Shown here: positions 34,785-42,990 of the stretch, in pieces
How positions within the stretch are numbered: position 1 is the first letter of the stretch
Layout of the letters: each line of letters opens with the position of its first letter
NCBI GenBank assembly: GCA_965197455.1
Contig: OZ240208.1
Coordinates: 930,001-994,000, forward strand
DNA from: JAGWBD01 sp965197455
GTDB taxonomy: Bacteria > Chloroflexota > Anaerolineae > Aggregatilineales > Phototrophicaceae
Direction of reading: 5' to 3'
DNA: 64,000 nucleotides
Translations under genes and position numbers: made by a program
Notes under the pieces: model-generated
Seen by the model: only the letters and a program-made list of their open reading frames with translations
The model's database searches: none
What the model was told of the DNA's origin: nothing

Positions 34785-35714
34785 CTACAGGATACGATAG
34801 CCCGCGTAGCGATCCGCGAGCCAATAAGAGGAGACGATCAGGAAGAAGCCGATGACTGACTTGAAAAGACCCACAGCGCCCGCCAGGCTGTATTGCGCGG
34901 CCACCAGGCCGACGCGATAGACGTAGGTGTCAATGATGTCGCCAGTGCGGTACACGGCCGGGCTGTAGAGCGTAAGAATCTGCTCAAAGCCGGCCTGCAA
35001 CACGTCGCCCAGACTGAGCGCAGCCAGCAGCACAATGGTTGGCCGGATGCCTGGCAGCGTAATGTGCCAGATACGGCGGAAGCGCCCCGCCCCATCAATC
35101 GCGGCTGCCTCCTGCAGCGTCGGACTGATGGCGGTCAGGGCAGCGAGGTAGATGATGGTGGAAAAGCCGACGCCCTTCCAGAAGCTGGAGCCCACAATGG
35201 TGATGCGGAACCAGTCATTGCTGCCGAGGAAGAGCTGTGGCGCATAGCCGAACACGCGCAAAGCGTTGTTCAGGATGCCGTAGGGCGAGAGGATATCCAG
35301 CAGGATGCCGCCCAGCACAATCCAGGAAAGGAAGTGCGGCAGGTAGATAAGGGTCTGAATGGAGCGGCGGAAGAGCAGATTGCGCGCTTCGTGCAGCAGC
35401 AGCGCCAGCACGATGGCGCCGATCTGGTCCAGCGCCAGTTTGAGCACTGCGATGATGAGCGTGTTGCTCAGGATTCGGTTGAATTCCGGCAGGGAGAAGA
35501 GAAAGTCGAAGTTTTCCAGCCCCACCCAGGGCGAATTGGCGAAACCTTTGGCGGGGCTGAAATCCTGGAAGGCGATGACGACGCCGTACATCGGCGCGTA
35601 GCGAAAAATCAGGATGAAGACAAGGCCGGGCAGAATCATGGCGTAAAGCGGCCAGCTGCGCCTCAGCCAGGCGCGCAAGCGCTCGCTCCGTACCGTCTGG
35701 CCCGCCGCCCTCAC
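34785..35714 (-). CDS. Carbohydrate ABC importer permease, LplB/YteP-type, GTG start
   Basis: About 309 residues. A GTG at 35714, 7 nt after GGGAGG, gives a protein beginning (V)RAAGQTVRSERLRAWLRR followed by the first helix; the longer frame would run back through the hairpin and into the SBP gene. FRYAPMYGVVIAFQDFSPAKG and TLQEAAAIDGAGRFRRIWHI are typical of LplB permeases for complex oligosaccharides. The ending YWLADRYAGYRIL is also standard. A strong hairpin precedes it (35751-35780). Confidence 0.9.
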   Translation of the reverse strand: MRAAGQTVRSERLRAWLRRSWPLYAMILPGLVFILIFRYAPMYGVVIAFQDFSPAKGFANSPWVGLENFDFLFSLPEFNRILSNTLIIAVLKLALDQIGAIVLALLLHEARNLLFRRSIQTLIYLPHFLSWIVLGGILLDILSPYGILNNALRVFGYAPQLFLGSNDWFRITIVGSSFWKGVGFSTIIYLAALTAISPTLQEAAAIDGAGRFRRIWHITLPGIRPTIVLLAALSLGDVLQAGFEQILTLYSPAVYRTGDIIDTYVYRVGLVAAQYSLAGAVGLFKSVIGFFLIVSSYWLADRYAGYRIL

Positions 35715-35750
35715 AAGCGCGCCTCCCTTGCCTGGAGTTCCGCTGGAAGT

Positions 35751-35780
35751 GGCCGGGACGTCGCAGCGGACGTCCCGGCC
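35751..35780 (-). promoter_or_regulatory. Perfect 12-bp stem-loop between SBP and permease genes
   Basis: GGCCGGGACGTC (35751-35762) and GACGTCCCGGCC (35769-35780) are perfectly complementary around a 6-nt loop. It starts 8 bp after the SBP stop codon and ends about 37 bp before the permease start. No T-run follows, so it probably protects the upstream SBP message from decay or lowers downstream expression rather than terminating fully. Confidence 0.75.
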
Positions 35781-35787
35781 ATTCAGA

Positions 35788-37527
35788 TTAGCTGCTGTGC
35801 CACCATTCGTTGACTTCAGCAACGATCCGGTCGCCGCCGCCAGAGCGCCAGTCCGACACGAAGGTATCGAAACTGTCCAACGGCAACTCACCAATGATGA
35901 TGTTGAACAGGGTTTCCTGCTCAAGGCCATCCAGCGACGTGCCGGCCCGTTTCATGGTCTCGGTCGGCACCGTGGTGAAGTGATTGCGGATGCCATCGTG
36001 CTCCCAGCGATCCACAGCGAAGACGTTGGCACGGTCCCACAGTTCTGAAAGCGCATCACCACCCAGGAAAGCCTCCATCATGGCGTCACGCTGATCAACA
36101 GGCGTGTTCGCCCAGACTTCACGGCGATGCTTGATCCAGTTGGCCTCGAAGTAGGGATCGGTGCGGCTGCCGCCATTGGTTCCGGGCGGGCCAAAGAAGT
36201 GCTTGGAGCTGTCAAAGCCGTTGAGGTCCAGCTCGTCGCCATTCCAGAAGTAGTCCGTGCCTTCCCAGCCATGGTAACGGTTGACCGGATTTTGCATCAG
36301 CTCGGCCCACCAGCCAATTTGCTTCAACACCTTGTCCACGTGTTCGAAGCCCTTGCGGAAGCAGTAGACGGTATCCGGCACCGGGTTGCTCCAGGACTTC
36401 TTCTTGATCCCGGTGGGCCCGGCAGGGATGTCGGCAAAGGTCCAGCGCGCTTCAGGGTCGTTGTCAAGGCTGTCCGGAAGACCAAAGACGGCAGCAAATG
36501 CAGGCGAGAAGTGAATCCCGGCGACGTTTGCCCCGACATGCGCGAAGGCCGTCTGACCGGGACGCAAGGTGAAGAAGTCCTGCGCAAACAGGCCTTCCGC
36601 ATACCAGTCGCGTAATACTGAAAGTACTTCCTTCATCTCCGGGCGTACGCTGTTGTACTCGAGATCGCCGTTCGAATCTGGTGTCCACGAGCCAGGCATC
36701 ACGCCCCAGGCACCGAAGACCGGGTCAAGTGAGCCGTACCAGGCATCCAGCGTATTGCAGGCCACGAGGCCGAGCGTTGTGCCGGAGCCACCCTGACCGA
36801 GGTCGGCATTCTTAAAGGCGCTGGCCACGGCATGCAGTTCCTCGATGGTGGTCGGCGCGCCCATGCCCACCGCCTCCAGCCAGTCCTCGCGCAGCCACAT
36901 CAGCTTGTCGTTCTGAGCAGCCTGCTCAATGTAAGGGAAGCCCATCTTGCGCCCATTGACTTCGGCAAGGCGCCAGGCGATGCCGTCGCCGAAGGACATG
37001 GCTTCCTTGATCCAGATCGGGTGGGCCGCTTCTTCATAGACATCCGTGATGTCTTCCAGCAGGTCGTTCTCCAGCAGTTCGGAATACACTTGCAGCGGCA
37101 CGGTCTCCATGAAGTCCGGCAGTTCGCCACTGGCAATCGCCAGATTGTACTTCTGCAGGCCTTCGTCCTGATCGACCCAGCTGAAAGCCAGCTTCCAGTT
37201 GATGCCCAATGCCGCAGAAGTCAGACGGGTGAAGGGTGAATTCTCGATGTCGTCACCCTCGGCAAATTCCCAGGGAGCGCGCCGGCTGCCGGTGATGGTC
37301 ACCGGCGGCGAAACTGGCATGCCTTCCGGAACGGGCGGCAGGGTCGTCGTCCAGCCACGCGGATGCTGCGGGCTGCCGGGAATCAATTCGGCCGGAATGC
37401 CGGTTTCACCCTGGGCAAGAGTGAGGCCGTACTGCGCAGTCAATGCAGCGGCAACACCCAGGCTGCTCCCACGCAGAAAGTCTCTGCGCGAAAACCCGTT
37501 GTTACGAACAGGAAATTTCCTTGTCAT
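35788..37527 (-). CDS. Carbohydrate ABC importer substrate-binding protein, LplA-like, Tat signal
   Basis: About 579 residues. ATG at 37527 follows GGGAGAA. The N-terminus carries a twin-arginine signal (NNGFSRRDFLRGSSLGVAAA) ending at TLAQGE, so the protein is probably exported folded. The mature part resembles large family 1 binding proteins associated with LplB/LplC permeases, for example MWLREDWLEAVGMGAPTTIE and ENSPFTRLTSAALGINWK. It is the first transport gene after the GntR regulator and would bind an oligosaccharide degraded by the GH42 enzyme. Confidence 0.92.
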   Translation of the reverse strand: MTRKFPVRNNGFSRRDFLRGSSLGVAAALTAQYGLTLAQGETGIPAELIPGSPQHPRGWTTTLPPVPEGMPVSPPVTITGSRRAPWEFAEGDDIENSPFTRLTSAALGINWKLAFSWVDQDEGLQKYNLAIASGELPDFMETVPLQVYSELLENDLLEDITDVYEEAAHPIWIKEAMSFGDGIAWRLAEVNGRKMGFPYIEQAAQNDKLMWLREDWLEAVGMGAPTTIEELHAVASAFKNADLGQGGSGTTLGLVACNTLDAWYGSLDPVFGAWGVMPGSWTPDSNGDLEYNSVRPEMKEVLSVLRDWYAEGLFAQDFFTLRPGQTAFAHVGANVAGIHFSPAFAAVFGLPDSLDNDPEARWTFADIPAGPTGIKKKSWSNPVPDTVYCFRKGFEHVDKVLKQIGWWAELMQNPVNRYHGWEGTDYFWNGDELDLNGFDSSKHFFGPPGTNGGSRTDPYFEANWIKHRREVWANTPVDQRDAMMEAFLGGDALSELWDRANVFAVDRWEHDGIRNHFTTVPTETMKRAGTSLDGLEQETLFNIIIGELPLDSFDTFVSDWRSGGGDRIVAEVNEWWHSS

Positions 37528-37570
37528 TTTGAATTCTCCCGTGGTCTTGTTCACCAGGTACTTCCTAAAA

Positions 37571-38332
37571 CTAAACAGCGCTGTTGCTGCCTCCTTCCGC
37601 TGATCTTTCCTTGTGTGCCGTCAGGGATATCATCGTTTGCCAGACTTCGGCGGAAAACTGAATGTGGCGGCCCATCAGCGTGGCAGCAGCCTGCCTGTCA
37701 CGCCTGGCAAGCGCCAGATAAACATCATGATGCGTTGCCCCGCCCTCCGCCTGCGCCGGCATCTCATCAAATTTTGCCTCCTGCAACACCTCCTCCAGCA
37801 AATCTGCCAGATTGCTGACAAATTGCCAGATGATGGCGTTATGGCTGGCCTGGGCAATTCGACGATGGAATTCCATGTCCGCCGCGAGATACCCAGGGAT
37901 ATCACGATTTACTTCTGCGGCGCGCATCCGTTCCACTTCATGCAGGATGTGCGCCAGGTCTTGCTCGTTGGCGCGATCCGCCGCCGCTCGCGCCGCCTCG
38001 ACCTCAATCATTTCCCGCGCATCCAGAATTTCGATGATGGCGCCGCCCCAGGCCGCCAGACCCATCCCCAGGATGCGACCAAACTGCTCGCCGGTGCGCG
38101 TGACCAGGAAGGTGCCATCCCCTGGCCGCGACTCGACAAGGCCCACAGCTTCGAGAATCTTTAGCGCCTCCCGGACGCTGTAGCGTCCCACACCCAGCGC
38201 TTCCGACAGGGCTCGCTCAGAAGGCAGACGCGCTCCCGGGCCCAACTCACCTGAAACAATGAAGTTCTTTAATTGCTCCAGCGTCTGATCGCGAACGCTC
38301 GTTCGCGCTATTCTCTCAAGACCGTTAATCAT
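37571..38332 (-). CDS. GntR-family transcriptional regulator, FadR/FCD subfamily
   Basis: About 253 residues from the ATG at 38332; in-frame ATG codons at 38371 and 38368 are also possible and no start has a clear ribosome site. The winged HTH is LPSERALSEALGVGRYSVRE then GLVESRPGDGTFLVTR. The C-terminal helical FCD domain includes MEFHRRIAQASHNAIIWQF, with residues of the usual metal/ligand pocket. It lies upstream of the SBP-LplB-LplC-GH42 run and probably regulates it in response to a sugar acid or similar ligand. A TGGT-N3-ACCA site in its own promoter suggests autoregulation. Confidence 0.9.
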   Translation of the reverse strand: MINGLERIARTSVRDQTLEQLKNFIVSGELGPGARLPSERALSEALGVGRYSVREALKILEAVGLVESRPGDGTFLVTRTGEQFGRILGMGLAAWGGAIIEILDAREMIEVEAARAAADRANEQDLAHILHEVERMRAAEVNRDIPGYLAADMEFHRRIAQASHNAIIWQFVSNLADLLEEVLQEAKFDEMPAQAEGGATHHDVYLALARRDRQAAATLMGRHIQFSAEVWQTMISLTAHKERSAEGGSNSAV

Positions 38333-38383
38333 TCCCGCATTGTCGTTCACAAGCCGTCCAGTTTGCATCATGGTAGTGGTCAG

Positions 38384-38394
38384 TGGTGCTACCA
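38384..38394. promoter_or_regulatory. Candidate GntR/FCD operator TGGT-N3-ACCA
   Basis: The 11-bp palindrome TGGTGCTACCA directly follows the -10 box of the GntR promoter and covers the expected transcription start. TGGT-N3-ACCA-like sites are typical of FCD-type GntR regulators. A looser TGGT-N7-ACCA element lies in the 43-bp gap upstream of the SBP gene (around 37545-37560). Confidence 0.6.
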
Positions 38395-38422
38395 ATTATC
38401 CGCACCATTGTCCTTCTGTCAA
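38395..38422 (-). promoter_or_regulatory. Predicted promoter of the GntR gene
   Basis: On the minus strand TTGACA (38422-38417) and GATAAT (38400-38395) are separated by 16 bp. Transcription would start near 38388, leaving about 55 nt before the ATG at 38332. Confidence 0.65.
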
Positions 38423-38509
38423 ATTCCCGTTGCGGCAGCAATCAAAAGCGCCAGGCACAATGCCTGACGCCAATGATTCTGCGGGAGTTTATTCAACAGT
38501 TGAAAAGAG

Positions 38510-40069
38510 TCATACGTCCAGGCTGTCAAAAAACGTAAGGTCTGCGCCGTGGTTATCCATAGAAACGACCGAGTCGCCTTCCAGGTTAACCTTTATGTCT
38601 CGCGTTCGATGGCGAAGTACGACAGTCTGTTTGGTTAGACGCAGCAGCAGTTCAAGGGGCCGGGCATCAACCGATTGGTCTCTGTGCCAGTACCCATCTT
38701 CATAACGCAGGTTGTTACAGACAGCGAAAGTGACAGGGTCTTCTTCAAACCAGTTTGGGATCCGAATGGCCAAATGACCCGGCTCCGTCAAACGAATCGT
38801 CAGTCGATCCTGCATGTAGGGAGACTCTACCTGAACAAATGGCTCTTCTATATCCAGCAGGCAGTGAACCTTGTATCCTTCATCTTGATCATATGTCACG
38901 GCACGTTGGTAGAAGTCACAAAGTGAGCCAATCGTGCCACCAACAATATCAAGATTGAAACGGATTGATTGCAGGCCAACCGGCTCGTGACCGTAAGGGG
39001 CTGGAAACCCCCATGCGCCCTTCAGACGTTCGCTCACAGATTCTTGTGGCGCCGGGCTACTTGCATCAGATAATTGACCATTAGTAAAAGAAATGTCTCG
39101 TAGCTGCGACGGTAATATGTGACACCGGAGTATGCGCTCAGCATCTCCAAAATACGTAGCATCCAGATGTTTGCCCAGGATCAAAGCTGTTTCGAGTATG
39201 TCGCCGCTTGTATTCACCTCGCCACGGTCAGGATTAGCCGTCGGCCGCGTTGATTCGATAGCCCAACCTGTTTCGTCTCTGATCTCCCACAATCCACCGT
39301 TGTAAAACGCCTCAACTCGCCGGAGCAGAGCAGTATCGTTTGTTGTCTCTGCGAGTTGGGCCAGTGAAGACAGAGTAGAGGTGATGGAATGTACATGATG
39401 ACCCAGCCTGTCACCGAGATATTGACCGTCAATCGGAAATGCGCCAATCGCAGTCTCGGCAATTTCACTCGCCAGGTCCAACGCCGGTTCGTACTGCGTG
39501 CTCCTGTAGATCTTGACCAGCGGACCGATAGCCCGTCCGATTCCACTTATGAGATGATTTGGATTGAAGCCAGAGGGGCCTTCCTGTATCTGCCAGCCGT
39601 TTCGAGGGTGCCAGTTTCTTTGAATAAAGGCTATCGATTGCTGAGTCAATTCAAAAGCTTTTTTGTTTTCATACCCCCACATGAGCGCGTTTAAACCATG
39701 AAAACCTTCCCGCAGATTGTGAGCCAGAAATACGGATGGTTTCCTGGCTGTTATGGAGGCACGATTTAGGGGGAGAGGAATTTCTCCACTATAGGAGAAG
39801 AAGAGGGCGTCAGCATGTTTTTTGATCGCCCCTTCATCAATGTCTGCATTCATGTATTTCCTGGCTGCCACGAGAGCATTGAGATGACGACCGGGCACAT
39901 GAGCATCCGAGAAGAGGTTACTCCAACCAAGACATGCTGTGGGACGTATGCAAGCGCTAAAGAACGGGCGATCTGCATCATGCCGATTAAAGGCCCTTGT
40001 CATCGTGTGGCAGCCGAGCTGAACTGCATCCCTCACGTCAACAGTGTTTACGTTCTCCAGTCGGGTCAT
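38510..40069 (-). CDS. Six-hairpin (alpha/alpha barrel) glycosidase-like protein, possibly GH127-related
   Basis: About 519 residues, start at 40069 (MTRLENVNTVDVRDAV). A run of helical hairpins with aromatic and acidic patches (GFHGLNALMWGYENKKAFEL, NTSGDILETALILGKHLD) is followed by a beta-rich C-terminal part (LTIRLTEPGHLAIRIPNWFE). This resembles beta-L-arabinofuranosidase/DUF1680-type enzymes, but I see no Cys-Glu zinc site to confirm GH127. No signal peptide. The gene is visibly less GC-rich than its neighbours and divergent from the sugar importer at 40388, suggesting acquisition by transfer. Confidence 0.65.
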   Translation of the reverse strand: MTRLENVNTVDVRDAVQLGCHTMTRAFNRHDADRPFFSACIRPTACLGWSNLFSDAHVPGRHLNALVAARKYMNADIDEGAIKKHADALFFSYSGEIPLPLNRASITARKPSVFLAHNLREGFHGLNALMWGYENKKAFELTQQSIAFIQRNWHPRNGWQIQEGPSGFNPNHLISGIGRAIGPLVKIYRSTQYEPALDLASEIAETAIGAFPIDGQYLGDRLGHHVHSITSTLSSLAQLAETTNDTALLRRVEAFYNGGLWEIRDETGWAIESTRPTANPDRGEVNTSGDILETALILGKHLDATYFGDAERILRCHILPSQLRDISFTNGQLSDASSPAPQESVSERLKGAWGFPAPYGHEPVGLQSIRFNLDIVGGTIGSLCDFYQRAVTYDQDEGYKVHCLLDIEEPFVQVESPYMQDRLTIRLTEPGHLAIRIPNWFEEDPVTFAVCNNLRYEDGYWHRDQSVDARPLELLLRLTKQTVVLRHRTRDIKVNLEGDSVVSMDNHGADLTFFDSLDV

Positions 40070-40297
40070 TGTCCACTTTCCCCGTTCTTCCCCTGGTGGA
40101 CGGGCTGGCAGTGTCCGGTTCCGTTTTGATGGAAACACGACCGGCTCTCATGCACAGCTTGCCCGGAAAGGCAACGATTTGCCAAAAGTTGGGCGCAGGT
40201 GTCAGTTGTCATGGCCCTGCCACGATCTCTTTCAGGCCAGCACTCGACTCTGTATGCAGACAGAGAATCCTGCCAATTTGAACCCGGAATGAACTCA

Positions 40298-40312
40298 GTT
40301 CGCCATGCGAAC
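40298..40312. promoter_or_regulatory. Candidate operator, 15-bp palindrome
   Basis: GTTCGC-CAT-GCGAAC is a perfect inverted repeat ending 18 bp before the -35 box of the importer promoter. A related element with half-sites in the opposite order (GCGAAC-GCTC-GTTCGC) occurs at 38291-38306 within the 5' part of the GntR gene. Function is inferred. Confidence 0.4.
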
Positions 40313-40329
40313 GATATTTATTCATCTGT

Positions 40330-40358
40330 TTGACAAACCTGAAGCGCCTCACTAGACT
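40330..40358 (+). promoter_or_regulatory. Predicted promoter of the second sugar importer
   Basis: TTGACA (40330-40335), 17-bp spacer, TAGACT (40353-40358). The predicted start near 40365 leaves a leader of about 23 nt containing the GGGAG ribosome site. Confidence 0.75.
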
Positions 40359-40387
40359 TTATCCAAAGTTTAGTTTGGGAGAGCACT

Positions 40388-41776
40388 ATGAAACATAATC
40401 TTTCGCGTCGTCAGTTTTTGTCCCTTACGTCCCGTTCCGCACTCGCTCCTGTCGCAGGTCGCTGGATTGTTCCGGCCGGCCTGTCCACCGCGGGGACCCT
40501 GTCCGCCGCCACGTCCCTGTTGGCGCAGGAAGCGACCATTGAATTGTGGTGGAGTTCCGGTTACCTGGAAATCGAGGACTACTTTAACGCCAATATCGTT
40601 GACCCCTTCGAAGCGGCCAATCCCGGTGTCGACCTGGAGTTTTCCTGGGACATCGACGAGGAGCTGGAACGCAAGATTCCCATTGCCATGCAGGCTGGTG
40701 CCGGCCCCGACATTTTTATGGGCAACGGCCCGTCTCATATACAGGCGGTCGCCCGGGAAGGCTGGCTGGTTGAGCTGGACGACTATGCTGAAGAGTTTGG
40801 CTGGGATGAAAAATTCCAGGCCTGGGCTCTTGATACGTGTCGCGTAAACGGCAAACTCTACGCTCTGCCAAACTCGGTTAACCAGACCTGCCTCTACTAC
40901 AACGAGTCCCTCTTTGAAGATATGGGCTGGACCGTACCGACCACCCGTGGCGAACTGGAAAGTGTGGCGCAGGCAGCAGCGGATGAGGGGATCATTCCCT
41001 TTGCCGGCGGCACGTCAGATTGCCCCCTTTGCGTCAACTGGCTGGTGGCGATCGCCTTCAACCATTACGCCGGCCCGGACGCCGTTTACGAAGCGCTCAC
41101 TGGCGCCAGGTCCTTTTCCGACTCACTGTTCGTCGAAGCCATTGAACTGCTCAACTCCTGGATGCAGCAAGGCTGGTTCGCCGGTGGTGTCGCGCAGTTC
41201 TTCGCCACGACCTTCGCAACAGTCCATCACCAGCTCGTGAATCGCGAAGCCGCCATGAGCCTGGAGGGGACCTGGTTCATACCCTGGGTAACCTCCCTTT
41301 TTGCCGAGAGTGACGATGACTGGAACTGGGTGCCCAACCCGTCCTTGCGGGAGGAAGTGCAGTACCCGGTTATTCCTCTGGGCAGTGGCACCACCCTGTC
41401 TATCACGACACAGAGTGAAAACGTCGACATCGCCGCCAAATTCCTGGACTCTTACTACCAGGATACCGCGACCATGGGCCAACGCATCGGAGATCATTCC
41501 ACTTTCTTCATTGCCCCGCTGAACTTCCAGACGGACGATTTCCCGGAGGACCTCGACGCACGCGTGAAGAAGTTCTTTAGCTTGCTGGCAGATGGCAATC
41601 TGGGCTATTCACCCTGGTCCTTCTGGCCGGCGCGCACCCACGTGTACCTCTACGAAGAGGTGCAGAAGGTGTTTACGGGCGACCTCTCACCCGCCGACTA
41701 TTGCGCAGGCATGGCGCAGCAGTTCGAGGAGGAACTGGCTGACGGCGCCGTACCGCCGGTGTTCGGCAGGGGCTAG
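40388..41776 (+). CDS. Carbohydrate ABC importer substrate-binding protein (family 1), Tat-like signal
   Basis: A 462-residue protein with GGGAGAG upstream. The N-terminus MKHNLSRRQFLSLTSRSAL has a twin-arginine motif and the likely cleavage site is after SLLAQ. The mature part starts ATIELWWSSGYLEIEDYF and shows family 1 features: PFEAANPGVDLEFSW, GAGPDIFMGNG, and a C-terminal PARTHVYLYEEVQKVF. It would deliver a sugar to the two permeases at 42094-43847. A long hairpin follows the stop codon. Confidence 0.92.
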   Translation: MKHNLSRRQFLSLTSRSALAPVAGRWIVPAGLSTAGTLSAATSLLAQEATIELWWSSGYLEIEDYFNANIVDPFEAANPGVDLEFSWDIDEELERKIPIAMQAGAGPDIFMGNGPSHIQAVAREGWLVELDDYAEEFGWDEKFQAWALDTCRVNGKLYALPNSVNQTCLYYNESLFEDMGWTVPTTRGELESVAQAAADEGIIPFAGGTSDCPLCVNWLVAIAFNHYAGPDAVYEALTGARSFSDSLFVEAIELLNSWMQQGWFAGGVAQFFATTFATVHHQLVNREAAMSLEGTWFIPWVTSLFAESDDDWNWVPNPSLREEVQYPVIPLGSGTTLSITTQSENVDIAAKFLDSYYQDTATMGQRIGDHSTFFIAPLNFQTDDFPEDLDARVKKFFSLLADGNLGYSPWSFWPARTHVYLYEEVQKVFTGDLSPADYCAGMAQQFEEELADGAVPPVFGRG

Positions 41777-42093
41777 AGCCCTTTCAAACCGTTTTCAGAC
41801 CCTGATGGCGGAGCATTGATGGATCGGGGTTTGACGATGTGACAGGCTCGCCCTGGCGCCAGGGTGAGCCTGCCTGTTTTCCCTGTCACTACAATGTTCC
41901 GGCAGGTCTCGCAACACCTTGTCTGGCCAGATTTGGGTATCCCCGCTTGTTTGGAAGGTGAGGCATTGAAGTCGAAACAGCCGATTCGATCCGGTCCTGT
42001 GCAGTCAGGTTCGGCCGGGCCGTTGATCTTGTTCAGGCCGGACACGCACCTGGGCAGCTCGAACAGGAACTGGCCCCGGTCCAGTGATGTGCC
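41777..42093 (+). other. 317-bp gap inside the importer operon
   Basis: The gap between the binding protein and the first permease holds one strong hairpin (41843-41872) and no convincing gene. A 77-codon plus-strand frame (41864-42097) begins inside the hairpin, lacks a ribosome site and resembles nothing known. The sequence from 41880 to 42090 is unexplained. Confidence 0.6.
41843..41872 (+). terminator. Strong hairpin with short T-run after the SBP gene
   Basis: CAGGCTCGCCCTGGC (41843-41857) pairs with GCCAGGGTGAGCCTG (41858-41872) with one G-U; the innermost bases form the loop. CCTGTTTTCCC follows. It probably causes partial termination or stabilises the SBP message so that the binding protein exceeds the permeases. 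Confidence 0.75.
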
Positions 42094-42990
42094 GTGAACG
42101 GGCCATACAGCCGGATAGCACCGCTACGCCGCGCTGGCCGGGGCTGGCTCTTCCTGCTGCCGCTGATGATTGCCACCATCGTGGTCATCGTCGTACCAAC
42201 GCTCGCTACCGTCGCCTTCTCCCTGACCGAGTGGTCCGGCTTCGGTGAAGCCACCTACATTGGACTGGAGAATTTCCGCCAGTTGGCAGGGGACGCCAAC
42301 TTTCTGCGGTCTTTGAAACACGCCGTTATCTGGACGGCGATCTTTCTTGTCGTACCAATATTGATGGGGTTGCTCGGGGCGGTTCTGCTCAACGAGGCGG
42401 GACGTCTGCAGACCTTTTTCAAGCTCGTGTACTTCATCCCCGTCACTCTGGCGAGCGTGATCAACGCCCATATCTGGCGCAGTCTGTATGATCCCTTTCG
42501 TGGCGTGGGCGCCGTGTTGGCCGGGCTGGGCATCCCGTTCCTTGCCAACGTCGCCTTTTTGGGCGAAAAGCATCTGGCCCTGTATGCGGTGGCATGGGTG
42601 GACGTCTGGCGTTGGTGGGGCTTCCTGGTCGTTGTTTTTCTCGCTGCCATGCAGGCCATCAACCCTGAACTGTATGATTCTGCCAAAGTTGATGGCGGCT
42701 CGGCATGGCAGGAGTTTCGTCACGTAACGCTGCCAGGCATCCGGGTCACACTGCTGTTCGTCGTCCTCATCACCATTGTCGGGTCACTGAACGTTTTTGA
42801 TTACGTTTACATTCTTACGCAGGGCGGCCCTGCCGGCGCGACAGAAGTGCCCGTCACCCTGCTTTACAAGTCCGCCTTTCAGAAGTTTGAGGCGGGCTAT
42901 GCGGCGGCGATAGGAACGACAATGTCGTTCCTTAGCGGGCTGGTCCTGATCGGCTACCTGCTACTTCAACGTCTGGGGTGGGAAGAGTGA
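42094..42990 (+). CDS. Carbohydrate ABC importer permease, MalF/UgpA type, GTG start
   Basis: A 298-residue permease beginning MNGPYSRIAPLRRAGRGWLF with a GTG start; there is no nearby ATG in frame and no clear ribosome site. Six helices are predicted. The EAA loop is LYDSAKVDGGSAWQEFRHVT and GSLNVFDYVYILTQGGPAGA is highly typical of UgpA/MalF. Stop overlaps the next gene's start region, so the two permeases are coupled. Confidence 0.92.
   Translation: MNGPYSRIAPLRRAGRGWLFLLPLMIATIVVIVVPTLATVAFSLTEWSGFGEATYIGLENFRQLAGDANFLRSLKHAVIWTAIFLVVPILMGLLGAVLLNEAGRLQTFFKLVYFIPVTLASVINAHIWRSLYDPFRGVGAVLAGLGIPFLANVAFLGEKHLALYAVAWVDVWRWWGFLVVVFLAAMQAINPELYDSAKVDGGSAWQEFRHVTLPGIRVTLLFVVLITIVGSLNVFDYVYILTQGGPAGATEVPVTLLYKSAFQKFEAGYAAAIGTTMSFLSGLVLIGYLLLQRLGWEE

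Larger units (their letters stand above)
40070..40387. other. Divergent intergenic region (318 bp), AT-richer
   Basis: No coding sequence is supported here. The right part holds the predicted promoter (40330-40358) and a palindrome (40298-40312) for the importer genes. I see no clear promoter for the leftward glycosidase gene and no RNA gene. Confidence 0.6.

Noticed and set aside
41864..42097. 77-codon frame in the operon gap
   Set aside because: No ribosome site, starts in a hairpin, and no recognisable motif.
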